Source of the DNA: Bacillota bacterium
GTDB taxonomy: Bacteria > Bacillota > Ch66
Reading direction: 5' to 3'
DNA length: 64,000 nucleotides
Assembly: GCA_013178045.1 (NCBI GenBank)
Contig: JABLXP010000009.1
Coordinates: forward strand, 1-64,000
In this document: in pieces, positions 34,981-43,378 of the stretch
Layout: every line of letters starts with the position of its first letter
Position numbering within the stretch: position 1 is the first letter of the stretch
Notes under the pieces: generated by a model
Told to the model about the DNA's origin: nothing
The model's database searches: none
The model's input: the letters and a program-made list of their open reading frames with translations, nothing else
Translations under genes and position numbers: made by a program

Positions 34981-35012
34981 GAAACCCCTGAGGAGCCGCT
35001 CCCAGGGGTTTC
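34981..35012 (+). terminator. Terminator after ogt
   Basis: GAAACCCCTG pairs with CAGGGGTTTC (10 bp, 12-nt loop). There is a short T run inside the stem but no long U tract. Confidence 0.6.
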
Positions 35013-35071
35013 TCAAAGAGAATATATGAACGGGGAGGGTGGTTTCCCCGTCGTCGTTAGTATATCCTGTT

Positions 35072-35515
35072 TTACGTGACTTCATTCCCTGCGGATTCTA
35101 AATCCCGGTGTTTAAGCGACCGGTGACGCTGCTGGGGGTATTCTTCGTGGGCTATCTTTCTCAGGATCAACCATGTCCCAAGGCTGATGAAGATAGTAAA
35201 GATCAAAGCCAACCACATCGGAGCCTTGATTGAGGGAATATAGACAATGGGAAAGACCCAACTGCTTCGAATTAAAGCCTGAGCCAGTGCTTTAGACCGG
35301 GTCGTTCGCCGGCCGGTACTAATGAAATGACCAAAAAATGTCCACAGGGTGAAGAAAAGAGCGGTGACCATCCCGATTCTTTCTTCACCCATCTTAACTT
35401 CAAGCATAGTCAGAAAATCCATGGCTTGATCAACGAAAAGCAGTAAGTGATTGAACCAGATCGACAAATGAGTGATCACCCCAAACTCGCCCTTTCCTGC
35501 GACTTTTATTAGCAT
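35072..35515 (-). CDS. Small integral membrane protein
   Basis: A 147-residue protein with three probable helices (WFNHLLLFVDQAMDFL, IGMVTALFFTLWTFFGHFI, MWLALIFTIFISLGTWLIL) and a basic C-terminal tail. The start may be downstream of that used. No family recognised. Confidence 0.5.
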   Translation of the reverse strand: MLIKVAGKGEFGVITHLSIWFNHLLLFVDQAMDFLTMLEVKMGEERIGMVTALFFTLWTFFGHFISTGRRTTRSKALAQALIRSSWVFPIVYIPSIKAPMWLALIFTIFISLGTWLILRKIAHEEYPQQRHRSLKHRDLESAGNEVT

Positions 35516-35576
35516 AATTCGACGCGATCACTCTTCATTCCTTCACGGGGGGATAAGCTAGAAGCTAAAATTGCGC

Positions 35577-35816
35577 CTATTCCACCAGTTCCTCAGTTTC
35601 AGGTGATTCTTCAGCCTTGGAGGGTACTCTTTTTTCAAAAGTGGGACAAAACACTCCGTGAGGACAACGTTCATATTCGTGGCACCAGGCACAACAGTGG
35701 TGATGGTCTCCAAGATAGTTACAACGAACCCAACAACTTTTCGAATCTTTGTATTGACAGAACTTAGCCAGAGTGACCGCTTCCTGCCGGTCTATTTTTA
35801 CCCACTTGGTTGTCAT
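35577..35816 (-). CDS. Cysteine-rich hypothetical protein
   Basis: A 79-residue protein with ten cysteines/histidines grouped in CQYKDSKSCWVRCNYLGD and HHHCCAWCHEYERCPHGVFC. It probably binds metal. The ATG at 35816 follows AAGGAGGGG. No family recognised. Confidence 0.6.
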   Translation of the reverse strand: MTTKWVKIDRQEAVTLAKFCQYKDSKSCWVRCNYLGDHHHCCAWCHEYERCPHGVFCPTFEKRVPSKAEESPETEELVE

Positions 35817-35997
35817 CTTCATCCCCTCCTTGTTACTTATTGGTTTTCTTTCCCCTGTTTGGTTCAAGTTTGCTCTGCCCCTTCTGACGAAATCTTCCTA
35901 CGAGCCGACATGTTGTATTTAATATATTGTATTCGAGAGAATCGAAGGAATTTCCTCCAAAAAATCACATATTTTTTAAAATTATATTCAAAATAAA

Positions 35998-36022
35998 ATC
36001 CCCGGGTACAAGACCCGGGGAT
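35998..36022. terminator. Hairpin upstream of sleB
   Basis: ATCCCCGGGT pairs with ACCCGGGGAT (10 bp) around ACAAG. It could end transcription from either side. The region to 36237 holds only AT-rich DNA and the sleB ribosome site. Confidence 0.5.
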
Positions 36023-36237
36023 TCCAAGGAGGATATATAAGGGGTGGGAAATTAATCCCGTTCGTATTATACCCACTTTTTGAAAAATACTTACATACAT
36101 AGAGAAAATTTTTATTAAAAAATCCCCATAATTTGAGAGAAATGCCATTGATTTATTAAATAAAGGGTTGGTATATCTTGAAAGAAACGAAGAAAAAATA
36201 GGGTTGAAAAGCGTATTTCAGTAAGAGGAGGAGTAGT

Positions 36238-36945
36238 ATGCTTGGACGCAGTCAACTGAGGATTATTTCAACCCTCGTTTTTCTGGTGTTCGTGATTACC
36301 TTGCTTTGGATCAGTTATCCCCCGCAGCGGGCTTCGGCTCAGCGCCCCACTTTATATTGGGGGAGCAGCGGGCGCGATGTTCGTCTGGTCCAGTGGAAGC
36401 TGCAGCAGTGGGGTTACTACCGGGGCCCGATTGACGGAATCTACGGGCCGCGGACCTTTGCCGCTGTCAAAGATTTTCAGCGGAAGAATGGTTTAACCCC
36501 GGACGGCGTTTGTGGAAATGCTACCTGGGCGGCTTTGGGTTTCAGTACAGGTCCAGTAACAAGAACTGCAGTAAGTACGCGTGGGGTGTCCTATAGTGAC
36601 GAAGTGGAGATATTAGCCCGTGCCATCACGGGTGAAGCCAGGGGGGAGCCCTACATTGGGCAGGTAGCTGTCGGAGCGGTGATTCTTAACCGAGTGCGTA
36701 GTGGAAAGTTCCCCAATTCGATTGCCGGTGTGGTTTACCAGCCCGGGGCCTTTACCGCAGTCGCAGACGGGCAGATTAATCTGGAACCAACTCCTGAAGC
36801 CCGCCGGGCGGCAATCGATGCCTTAAACGGGTGGGACCCGACGTACGGGGCTCTATACTACTATAATCCGGCCAAGACAACCAACCAATGGATTTATGGG
36901 CGGCCAATTATTACTCAGATCGGGAAACACATTTTTGCCCGTTAG
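36238..36945 (+). CDS. sleB: Spore cortex-lytic enzyme SleB
   Basis: Lytic transglycosylase that degrades cortex peptidoglycan during germination. The order is an N-terminal signal helix (STLVFLVFVITLLWISYPP), a peptidoglycan-binding domain (GSSGRDVRLVQWKLQQWGYY) and a SleB/CwlJ hydrolase domain (ARAITGEARGEPYIGQVAVG). The catalytic Glu is in GEARGE. Length (235 aa) is slightly short but complete. RBS GAGGAGTAGT. ypeB follows, the standard pair. Confidence 0.95.
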   Translation: MLGRSQLRIISTLVFLVFVITLLWISYPPQRASAQRPTLYWGSSGRDVRLVQWKLQQWGYYRGPIDGIYGPRTFAAVKDFQRKNGLTPDGVCGNATWAALGFSTGPVTRTAVSTRGVSYSDEVEILARAITGEARGEPYIGQVAVGAVILNRVRSGKFPNSIAGVVYQPGAFTAVADGQINLEPTPEARRAAIDALNGWDPTYGALYYYNPAKTTNQWIYGRPIITQIGKHIFAR

Positions 36946-36978
36946 ACAAGCCAAGGGATTAAGCAAAACGAAAGGGTG

Positions 36979-38340
36979 ATGTCAGTGAAACGATATTGGC
37001 TGAGCATAGTTTTGTCGGTGGCCCTGGTCGGCACAGCCGTCTGGGGATACACCGAGCACCGGACCAAAACCCAACTCCGCAACTACGTGGAAAACAATTA
37101 TCAGCGGTCATTCTATGAGCTCGTGGCTGCTGTGGAAAATATTGATGTTTTGCTAAGTAAGGGCTTAGTTTCTACTTCACCCCGGCAAAATATTTTGTTG
37201 TTTTCTGATGTCTGGCGCCAGGCCTATGTGGCTCAGGAAGATTTGGGGATGTTGCCAATTTCCCAAGTAATCATTTCCCAGACTGAAAAATTTTTGACCC
37301 AAACGGGGGATTTTGCCTACAGCCTGGCCAAGCAGATTGCCCGGGGGACCCAGATGAATGATCAACAGCGCGAAACGCTGGAGCGGCTACAAAAGGATGC
37401 CGACTCGCTGACTGCGGAGTTGCAGAAATTAAGAAACGAAATCGGGGAGAAGCGCTTTGCCTGGGGCTCGATCAGAGAAACGAGTCCGGGCCTGCTGAAA
37501 AACGTCTCAGAAAATGTGGCTGAGGTTGGTTTCCAGCGGATTGACAAATCGATGCAAGAACTGCCGACCTTAATCTATGATGGACCCTTTTCTGACCACA
37601 TCGATCAGGTTAAACCCAAGGGGTTAACTGGAAATAAGATCACCGAAGCCGATGCCCAGCAGATTGCCAGACGGTTTGTAGAGGTTGATCCCAGCAAGAC
37701 TTATACCGTCAGATCGTATGGCGGGGGGAACGGCAAAATCCCGGTTTTCCGCGTCCTGGTTACCCAGGATGTTGCGAACAGTCCAGAGGAGATTCTGGTT
37801 GATGTTAGCCATCAAGGTGGCCACGTCGTTAATTTTCTGAACGCGCGGCCCTTAGGTGCTCCGACGCTTAACCAGGAGCAAGCCGTTGCCAAGGCAAAAC
37901 AGTTCCTGGAAAGAAACGGTTTCCGCGGTTTTATGCCTAATTTTGCCCATTTGGATGAAGGAAGGGCGACGATCAACTTCAGTCCAATGCAGGACGGCGT
38001 TATTATTTATCCCGACCTGATCAAGATCACGGTTGCCCTCGACAACGGGCAGGTGATCGGCTATGAGGCTTTAAACTATCTGATGAACCATCACGAGCGC
38101 TCTTTGCCGAAACCTAATGTGACCGAAGCAGAAGTTCGGGAACTGGTCAGTCAGAGACTTAAGGTTGAGCATGTGCGGTTAGCCTTGATCCCCTTAGAAA
38201 CCTTGGAAGAGGTCTTATGCTATGAGGCTAAGGGGAGAGTGCAGGACGAGGAATTTTATATCTACATCAATGCAATTAATGGCGAAGAAGAACAGATTCT
38301 CAAGGTCATCAAGACGAGCGGGGGTGCCTTGACTCTATAG
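36979..38340 (+). CDS. ypeB: Germination protein YpeB
   Basis: YpeB is required for SleB localisation and stability in the spore. The protein is 453 aa with an N-terminal membrane helix, a helical N domain (AAVENIDVLLSKGLV) and three C-terminal PepSY-like repeats (for example ITEADAQQIARRFVEVDP, LNQEQAVAKAKQFLERNG). Starts at GTG 36976, ATG 36979 or GTG 36985 are all possible. Confidence 0.94.
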   Translation: MSVKRYWLSIVLSVALVGTAVWGYTEHRTKTQLRNYVENNYQRSFYELVAAVENIDVLLSKGLVSTSPRQNILLFSDVWRQAYVAQEDLGMLPISQVIISQTEKFLTQTGDFAYSLAKQIARGTQMNDQQRETLERLQKDADSLTAELQKLRNEIGEKRFAWGSIRETSPGLLKNVSENVAEVGFQRIDKSMQELPTLIYDGPFSDHIDQVKPKGLTGNKITEADAQQIARRFVEVDPSKTYTVRSYGGGNGKIPVFRVLVTQDVANSPEEILVDVSHQGGHVVNFLNARPLGAPTLNQEQAVAKAKQFLERNGFRGFMPNFAHLDEGRATINFSPMQDGVIIYPDLIKITVALDNGQVIGYEALNYLMNHHERSLPKPNVTEAEVRELVSQRLKVEHVRLALIPLETLEEVLCYEAKGRVQDEEFYIYINAINGEEEQILKVIKTSGGALTL

Positions 38341-38352
38341 TGCATGAGGGGA

Positions 38353-38388
38353 AACATCGGCGTCAGCCTGAAGGCTGACGCCGATGTT
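38353..38388 (+). terminator. Terminator-like hairpin after ypeB
   Basis: A perfect 16-bp stem begins AACATCGGCGTCAGCC with a TGAA loop. There is no U tract, because a group II intron-like sequence starts exactly after the stem. Confidence 0.7.
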
Positions 38389-38540
38389 GTGCGTGCGCCC
38401 GGCATGGGCGAATCTTACAATTGTAATTCCCGGATGGTGAAGGTAGCAGTAACCATAGCTTAGGGCAGAGGCGTCCGTAGCGAGAGAGAATCAATTGGTG
38501 AGCCGGCGGCAAACCTCCGGCCCGATTATGTCAGACAGGA
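38389..38540 (+). mobile_element. 5' fragment of a group II intron
   Basis: GTGCG marks the start, then TGCGCCCGGCATGGGCG, GGTAGCAGTAACC, GGCGTCCGTAGCGA and GAGCCGGCGGCAAACCTCCG follow in the order seen in bacterial group II intron domain I. After about 38540 the similarity ends and no reverse transcriptase frame is present. It begins at the base of a terminator stem, the preferred site of class C introns. This is a truncated relic. Confidence 0.6.
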
Positions 38541-38726
38541 TGAAACTTTTCACGGTCGACTTTAGGAGCTGGTAATGTAGTTTTTATGAAAGAAACTTTT
38601 TAAAAAGGATTTTTTAGAGATTTGTAGAAATACCCAAAATTCAAGCATATTTGCTGTTGGATAAATAATATTCGTAAGATTCTTTGATTCAAATAAGGAA
38701 ATGATAGGAATGAATGGGGGTTGTTT
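38541..38726. other. Intergenic region before the BusR-like gene
   Basis: AT-rich, with no frame or clear promoter found. A BusR-type operator was looked for and not seen on this side. Confidence 0.3.
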
Positions 38727-39413
38727 ATGAAATCGACGATTTTATCCGGTCAGGGTGATGGTCAAGGAAGTGAGAGAGGAGCAGGACGGTCAGCCTACGA
38801 ACTAGCGCGTTATGAACAAATCGCATTTGACATAGCGACCAAAATTGTCCGCAAAGAATATATCGAAGGAGAAAAGCTTTATGGGCGTTCCACTCTGGCC
38901 GGCCAGTACAATGTTTCGCCAGAAACCATCAGACGAGCGGTGGCTCTGTTGCAGAGTATGAATGTCGTACTGGTTGAGGCCGGGCGAGGAATTATCGTCG
39001 GTTCCAGAGAAGCCGCAGAACTTTTTGTCAAAGAGTTTGAGACACGGCATATTATGGATGATATGCGGAGCCGAATCAGCGAACTGGTTGAGGAACGGAA
39101 CAAGATCAATCGGGAGATAGACGAAATTCTGGGGAAACTAATCAGTTACACGGTTAAGATGACTGGATGGCTGCAAAAAATCGAAGAAGTAGAGGTACCA
39201 CCAGGCTCATATCTAATTGGAAAGAGCTTGGCTTCGGTTGGATTCAGAGCTAGAACCGGGGCGACTGTGCTGGCTTTAGAACGGAATGGTGAAGAGATTT
39301 TTTCTCCTGATGTATCGATGACCATTCAAGAAGGAGATTTGCTAGTATACGTTGGACCTTCCGATTGCGTAAGTAAAGTAGAAGAATTGTTAAAAGCTGA
39401 ACAACCTGGCTAA
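38727..39413 (+). CDS. GntR-type regulator with RCK_C (TrkA-C) domain, BusR-like
   Basis: The 228-residue protein has an N-terminal GntR winged HTH (YGRSTLAGQYNVSPETIRRA) and a coiled-coil segment (about 105-150). The C-terminal RCK_C domain reads GSYLIGKSLASVGFRARTG and ends GDLLVYVGPSDCVSKVEELL. This architecture is that of BusR, a repressor that binds c-di-AMP through RCK_C and controls osmolyte uptake. No betaine transporter is adjacent. The ATG at 38727 is preferred over the TTG at 38721. Confidence 0.78.
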   Translation: MKSTILSGQGDGQGSERGAGRSAYELARYEQIAFDIATKIVRKEYIEGEKLYGRSTLAGQYNVSPETIRRAVALLQSMNVVLVEAGRGIIVGSREAAELFVKEFETRHIMDDMRSRISELVEERNKINREIDEILGKLISYTVKMTGWLQKIEEVEVPPGSYLIGKSLASVGFRARTGATVLALERNGEEIFSPDVSMTIQEGDLLVYVGPSDCVSKVEELLKAEQPG

Positions 39414-39431
39414 AAATCAGGTTGCTTTTTT
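39402..39431 (+). terminator. Terminator overlapping the BusR-like stop codon
   Basis: CAACCTG pairs with CAGGTTG across the TAA, followed by CTTTTTTTG. Confidence 0.75.
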
Positions 39432-39444
39432 TGCTTGACCCAAA

Positions 39445-39537
39445 GACAACTTCATGATAACATAAAGTTGTCGGAACAAACAACTTTTCAGATACTATGA
39501 GTTGTCAGGTACAAACAACAATTTTGTCAACAAGTTA
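39445..39537. repeat. Array of alternating AAGTTGTC/GACAACTT half-sites
   Basis: GACAACTT (39445), AAGTTGTC (39465), AACAACTT (39479), GAGTTGTC (39499) and AACAACAA (39514) alternate in orientation at 20, 14, 20 and 15 nt. A further AACAAGTT is at 39529. It repeats with a period of about 34 nt. It looks like a multi-dimer operator, probably for the BusR-like regulator upstream. Confidence 0.6.
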
Positions 39538-39756
39538 GTACTGTTATTGCTTTTTCTAGCAAAAATCGTTGGCTTCAGGTGTCGTAATGATTTAGGTGCA
39601 GTGTTAGCCCTATGAAGCGATGGTTTTAGAATGTTAGTAGCTTTGAAGCCGTGATGAGGGTTCCCGGTGATGTAATGAAGATTGTTGTGACCTAACCAAT
39701 GATTTAAGTAGATCGATTTTTTGTCTGTTCGGTATTTTGGAAGGGAGGAAAAATTA

Positions 39757-40611
39757 ATGATCAGTGTTGGACTGATTGGGTTGGGACGCACCGGCGCGGA
39801 AGTAGCGAAAGGAATCATTAAACATCCGAAATTGTCCCTCGTCATGGTTGTTTGTAGCCCGAAGAGCCCGAAGATTGGACACGATGTTGGCGAGATTCTG
39901 GGCATTCGTTCCCAAGGAGTACTTATTCAGGGAAGTACTCAACTTGAGACTGAAATTAGACGGGCCCAGCCGGACGTGATCATTGATTTTAGCTCGCCTG
40001 AGGCTTGCCTAAATAATCTACCAGTGGTAGTTCAGCAAAGAAAGCCTATGATCATTGGGACCACCGGTTTTACCGAGGAGCAAGTTCAGTATTTTTCCCA
40101 TCTGGCCAGTAGATACCGGACATCGATTGTCTATGCCCCTAATCTTTCTTTGGGCATTAATGTTTTAATGGCATTAATTAGAAGAGCGGCCGAGGTTTTG
40201 GGTGATTGGGATATTGAGATTATCGAGACCCATCACCGGCATAAAAAAGACGCACCATCAGGGACCGCCTTGAAAATTGGCCAGGTGCTTAGTGAGCGGT
40301 TGGGAGTTTCTTCAGATAACATTACTTTTGGCCACGAAAGAATGGGTCAACGGCCTAGCGACCGGATCGCGATTCACGCTGTTCGGGGTGGAGGTGTGGT
40401 TGGGATTCACCAGGTGTTGTTCATTAGTGAAAATGAAAAGCTGGAAATTAAACACGAGTCCTTAAACCGGATGGCGTTTGTCGACTGCTTAACTCGGGTC
40501 ATCCACTATGTGGTTACCCATCGAGCTGATTTTTACACTGTAGAAGATATTTTGGGACTTAATGAACCAGTCCATTGCATTGAAAAAGAATATGCTGTGG
40601 TTGCCCAATAA
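39757..40611 (+). CDS. dapB: 4-hydroxy-tetrahydrodipicolinate reductase (DapB family)
   Basis: NAD(P)H-dependent reductase of the lysine/dipicolinate pathway. The nucleotide loop reads GLIGLGRTG rather than the usual GxxGRMG. GTTGFT, APNLSLGINV, the catalytic THHRHKKDAPSGTA and HAVRGGGVVGIHQV are all present. The length is 284 aa. The ATG at 39757 follows GGAAGGGAGG. It stands alone, without dapA, so it may be a second DapB-like enzyme. Dipicolinate supply for spores is possible. Confidence 0.82.
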   Translation: MISVGLIGLGRTGAEVAKGIIKHPKLSLVMVVCSPKSPKIGHDVGEILGIRSQGVLIQGSTQLETEIRRAQPDVIIDFSSPEACLNNLPVVVQQRKPMIIGTTGFTEEQVQYFSHLASRYRTSIVYAPNLSLGINVLMALIRRAAEVLGDWDIEIIETHHRHKKDAPSGTALKIGQVLSERLGVSSDNITFGHERMGQRPSDRIAIHAVRGGGVVGIHQVLFISENEKLEIKHESLNRMAFVDCLTRVIHYVVTHRADFYTVEDILGLNEPVHCIEKEYAVVAQ

Positions 40612-40651
40612 AAGCATAGCCAAGAAAACAAAACGGCTATATCGGATTAAT

Positions 40652-40680
40652 ATCTCGGGATGATATTCCGAGATTTTTTG
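40652..40680 (+). terminator. Terminator after dapB
   Basis: ATCTCGG (40652) pairs with CCGAGAT (40668), and a T6 run follows. Confidence 0.75.
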
Positions 40681-40758
40681 ATTTCAAACATGTGTTGGCG
40701 TTTTTAGGCATTTTTGTGTTAAGATTGTGATAACTTAAAATATAAAAGGTGAGTTCTG

Positions 40759-41229
40759 ATGGCCAAACAAGAAGAAGTTATTATCTATACTGACGGGGGC
40801 TGTCGGGGAAACGGGAAAACAACTAATGTGGGCGGCTACGGGGCGGTCTTGATCCACCCGGCTTCCGGGAAGAGGAAAGAGATCTCGGCCGGCTTCCGCA
40901 ATGTGACCAACAACCAAATGGAGTTGCAGGGGGTTATTGCGGCCCTGTCCCAACTGAAACGACCCGCGATTGTCCACCTCTACACCGACAGCGCCTATAT
41001 CCACAACGCTTTTACTCAGGGCTGGATTGAAAAATGGCAAAAAAACAACTGGCTGACCAGCACCCGGGAACCCGTTAAGAATCGGGAGTTATGGGAAGAG
41101 ATTATTCGCTTAACGCATGTTCATCAGATACACTGGCATAAAGTCAAGGGGCATGCCGATAATGAAGAGAACAACCGGGCGGATGAACTGGCTAACCAGG
41201 CGATGGATCAGTTAGAGCAAGGTCTATAG
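40759..41229 (+). CDS. rnhA: Ribonuclease HI
   Basis: Cuts RNA in RNA-DNA hybrids. Catalytic residues are visible: Asp in YTDGGCRGNG, Glu in NNQMELQGVI, Asp in YTDSAYI and the final Asp in NNRADELAN. The HWHKVKGHAD handle region is present. 156 aa is normal. RBS AAAGGTGA. Confidence 0.94.
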   Translation: MAKQEEVIIYTDGGCRGNGKTTNVGGYGAVLIHPASGKRKEISAGFRNVTNNQMELQGVIAALSQLKRPAIVHLYTDSAYIHNAFTQGWIEKWQKNNWLTSTREPVKNRELWEEIIRLTHVHQIHWHKVKGHADNEENNRADELANQAMDQLEQGL

Positions 41230-41244
41230 GGTGAGCTAGTGTTA

Positions 41245-41982
41245 TCAACGAGAATTTATCTGGTTTTGTTCAAGCTGGAGTAGTTCCGAAACCGTGACGA
41301 ATTGATAGCCCTGTTCGCGGAGGCCCTCGATAATGCGCGGTAATGCATCAACTGTTTGCTTACAGGTGTCACTGGCGTGCATCAGAATGATGTCTCCCGG
41401 ATGGGCGCGTTTCAAAACGCGGTTGACGATGGCATCAACACCCGGGTTCTTCCAGTCGAGAGAATCTGTTCCCCATTGAATGACCCGGTAGCCGCATTCG
41501 TTGGCAGTGCTGATGACTTGGTTGTTGTAGTCGCCGTTGGGCGTCCGGATGAGGTTGGGGGTGTGCCCGGTGACCGCCTGGATGCTCTGGTGGGCTAGCA
41601 TTATTTCTTCCCTGATCTTTTCTTTAGAAACGGTACTCAAGTTAATGTGTTCATTGCCGTGACTCCCGATTTCGTGTCCGTCAGCGGCAATCCGTTGGGG
41701 AATGGAGGGGTATTTTTTTACCCATGGGCCAGAGAGAAAAAAGGTGGCTCTGACATTGTGCTTTTTTAATATATCAAGCACCGGGGTCGGGGTATTAGTT
41801 CCCCAACTGATATCAAAGGTAAGGGCCAGTACCTTCTGATCGGTTTTTACCTCAAAAGTTGGCTTTAGTCGGTGTTCTGCTTGGACGTAAACCACACTGC
41901 TACCAATGAGAAAGAGGGTGCAGAACAGGGTTAGGATGATCTTGGCTTTGGCCGATAAATGGTAAAAGTAGATCAGCCGCAT
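41245..41982 (-). CDS. Polysaccharide deacetylase (PdaB-like)
   Basis: Carbohydrate esterase 4 family, 245 aa. An N-terminal signal/anchor helix (AKIILTLFCTLFLIGSSVVY) is followed by the NodB domain: TFDISWG, the metal-binding HEIGSHGNEH, RTPNGDYN, and the late His in LMHASD. The first motif has TFDIS in place of TFDDG, as in PdaB sporulation deacetylases. A role in spore cortex or coat peptidoglycan is likely. Confidence 0.85.
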   Translation of the reverse strand: MRLIYFYHLSAKAKIILTLFCTLFLIGSSVVYVQAEHRLKPTFEVKTDQKVLALTFDISWGTNTPTPVLDILKKHNVRATFFLSGPWVKKYPSIPQRIAADGHEIGSHGNEHINLSTVSKEKIREEIMLAHQSIQAVTGHTPNLIRTPNGDYNNQVISTANECGYRVIQWGTDSLDWKNPGVDAIVNRVLKRAHPGDIILMHASDTCKQTVDALPRIIEGLREQGYQFVTVSELLQLEQNQINSR

Positions 41983-42102
41983 GGGATCACCACCTTCGTA
42001 TTATTTCGTATTATTATCATTATTAATATTCTTATTAGGCCGAGATATGCATGCCTTCTATTGAATTTAATCTAATCAGATAATAGGCGGGATGGTGGTC
42101 GG

Positions 42103-42315
42103 CTACTTCATATAAGGAATGATTTCCGGGATCCAGTAAGGACCGGGATGGGGTCTGTACAGAGTGATCAACCCTGCTTCGTCCAGGTCATTGAGCAGAC
42201 TAAAAAAGCGTAATCTCCGCTCTTCGGGTAAGTTTCTGAGATATTCGTCAATTTCATCTTCCGAGGCGTTGACGGTGAAGCTTATGGCCCGTAAGCCATA
42301 GAAGGGTGTTGGCAT
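42103..42315 (-). CDS. Small hypothetical protein
   Basis: A 70-residue protein (MPTPFYGLRAISFTVNASED) ending in a Pro-rich WIPEIIPYMK tail. The central part NLPEERRLRFFSLLNDLDEAG is helical. The ATG at 42315 has GGAGG at good spacing. No family recognised. Confidence 0.55.
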   Translation of the reverse strand: MPTPFYGLRAISFTVNASEDEIDEYLRNLPEERRLRFFSLLNDLDEAGLITLYRPHPGPYWIPEIIPYMK

Positions 42316-42437
42316 TGGCTTTTTCCTCCTGTTGGAATTGTTTAAACTCAAGAGGGCGTGGCAATGTAAATCCCATCATTTTAGTGTGGTCATTCTTTAG
42401 TAAAATATACCCGTGGTTTAGAGGAGGAAAGTTGCCC

Positions 42438-42465
42438 TTGACTTTTTGGGCGGCTTGTATATAAT
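42438..42465 (+). promoter_or_regulatory. Promoter of tRNA-Val
   Basis: TTGACT (42438) and TATAAT (42460) are 16 nt apart, 39 nt before the tRNA. Confidence 0.65.
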
Positions 42466-42503
42466 AAGTAATGTAGCCCGTGCGGGTAAAATAAAATAAA
42501 TAT

Positions 42504-42578
42504 GGGTCGCTAGCTCAGGGGGAGAGCACTTCCTTGACGCGGAAGGGGTCATAGGTTCAATTCCTATGCGACCCACCA
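42504..42578 (+). tRNA. tRNA-Val (GAC)
   Basis: The acceptor GGGTCGC pairs with GCGACCC. The anticodon loop TTGACGC carries GAC. The T arm TAGGTTCAATTCCTA and an encoded CCA are present. Confidence 0.95.
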
Positions 42579-42588
42579 GAAGAGAATG

Positions 42589-42613
42589 AAACCAGCCGTA
42601 AAGGCTGGTTTTT
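42589..42613 (+). terminator. Terminator after tRNA-Val
   Basis: AAACCAGCC pairs with GGCTGGTTT around GTAAA, followed by TT and G. Confidence 0.8.
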
Positions 42614-42657
42614 GCGTGTGTGCCCGACATGGGCGTTATTTCTTTGCGTCTATCTAC

Positions 42658-43320
42658 TTATTTCCTGCCACGAAATTTAATCTTTGCTTCCACAACTTCG
42701 CCCACAATGGTTACCTCAGGCAGCGGAGCAACTATCGGCTGGTAAGCGGCATTTTCAGGCTTAAGAATAGCCAGGTTTCCTTGTCGATAGAACTTCTTGA
42801 TCATTGGTTTCCCATCGACAATTACTAACCCAATCTGCCCATCTTCAAGGGTGGGCTGTTTGCGCACTAAGACCAGATCGCCGTCTTGAATTCGTGCGCC
42901 AATCATGCTGTCGCCCTTGACGCGGACAAAGAAATATTCTCCCCCCTTAACGTCTTTGGCCGGTACGTAATCGTAGCCAATAATTTGTTCTAGAACCAGC
43001 AATGGTTCACCAGTTCGTACCTCCCCATAGATAGGAACACGGGCCATTTCATCCACGGAAGGTGTCGCAGGTATAGATTGGTTGCCGCGTTCCAGGTAAC
43101 CCGCAGCCACCATGAGATCCTCGTAGGTAATTTCATTATGGGCTTTATCGGCCAGTTTTTTGATTGTTGGCGGTAAAGGGGGTGAATCAACCAGTCCCCG
43201 GAGTAATCTGGAAATGTACCCGGGGTCAACTTCGCTTTGTAACCCATACTGATTAATCGAACGCTGGCCTTTAGCTATATTTAAAAGTCGGGCGAACTCG
43301 AATTTGTTGAATCTCTCCAT
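42658..43320 (-). CDS. XRE repressor with S24 LexA-like peptidase domain
   Basis: A 220-residue CI-type repressor. The N-terminal HTH (about 1-75) contains GLQSEVDPGYISRLLRG. The C-terminal S24 domain has the catalytic Ser in GDSMIGARI and the Lys in KPMIKKFY. The usual Ala-Gly cleavage bond is replaced: the site reads GEVRTGEP, giving Thr-Gly. Self-cleavage may therefore be slow or lost. The ATG at 43320 has GGGAGGATG upstream. It is divergent from a small HTH/H-NOX operon, with four operator-like palindromes between. Confidence 0.85.
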   Translation of the reverse strand: MERFNKFEFARLLNIAKGQRSINQYGLQSEVDPGYISRLLRGLVDSPPLPPTIKKLADKAHNEITYEDLMVAAGYLERGNQSIPATPSVDEMARVPIYGEVRTGEPLLVLEQIIGYDYVPAKDVKGGEYFFVRVKGDSMIGARIQDGDLVLVRKQPTLEDGQIGLVIVDGKPMIKKFYRQGNLAILKPENAAYQPIVAPLPEVTIVGEVVEAKIKFRGRK

Positions 43321-43349
43321 CACACATCCTCCCAAATTTATCAAACTAT

Positions 43350-43378
43350 ATTGTAACCCGAATATTGCCAATAGACAA
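43350..43378 (-). promoter_or_regulatory. Promoter of the S24 repressor gene
   Basis: On the minus strand TTGTCT (43373-43378) and TACAAT (43350-43355) are 17 nt apart. Operator 1 overlaps the -35, so the repressor probably controls its own gene. Confidence 0.6.

Noticed and set aside
38390-38540. A riboswitch (ydaO/c-di-AMP or c-di-GMP) upstream of the BusR-like gene
   Set aside because: The conserved cores of those riboswitches are absent, and the blocks fit group II intron domain I better.
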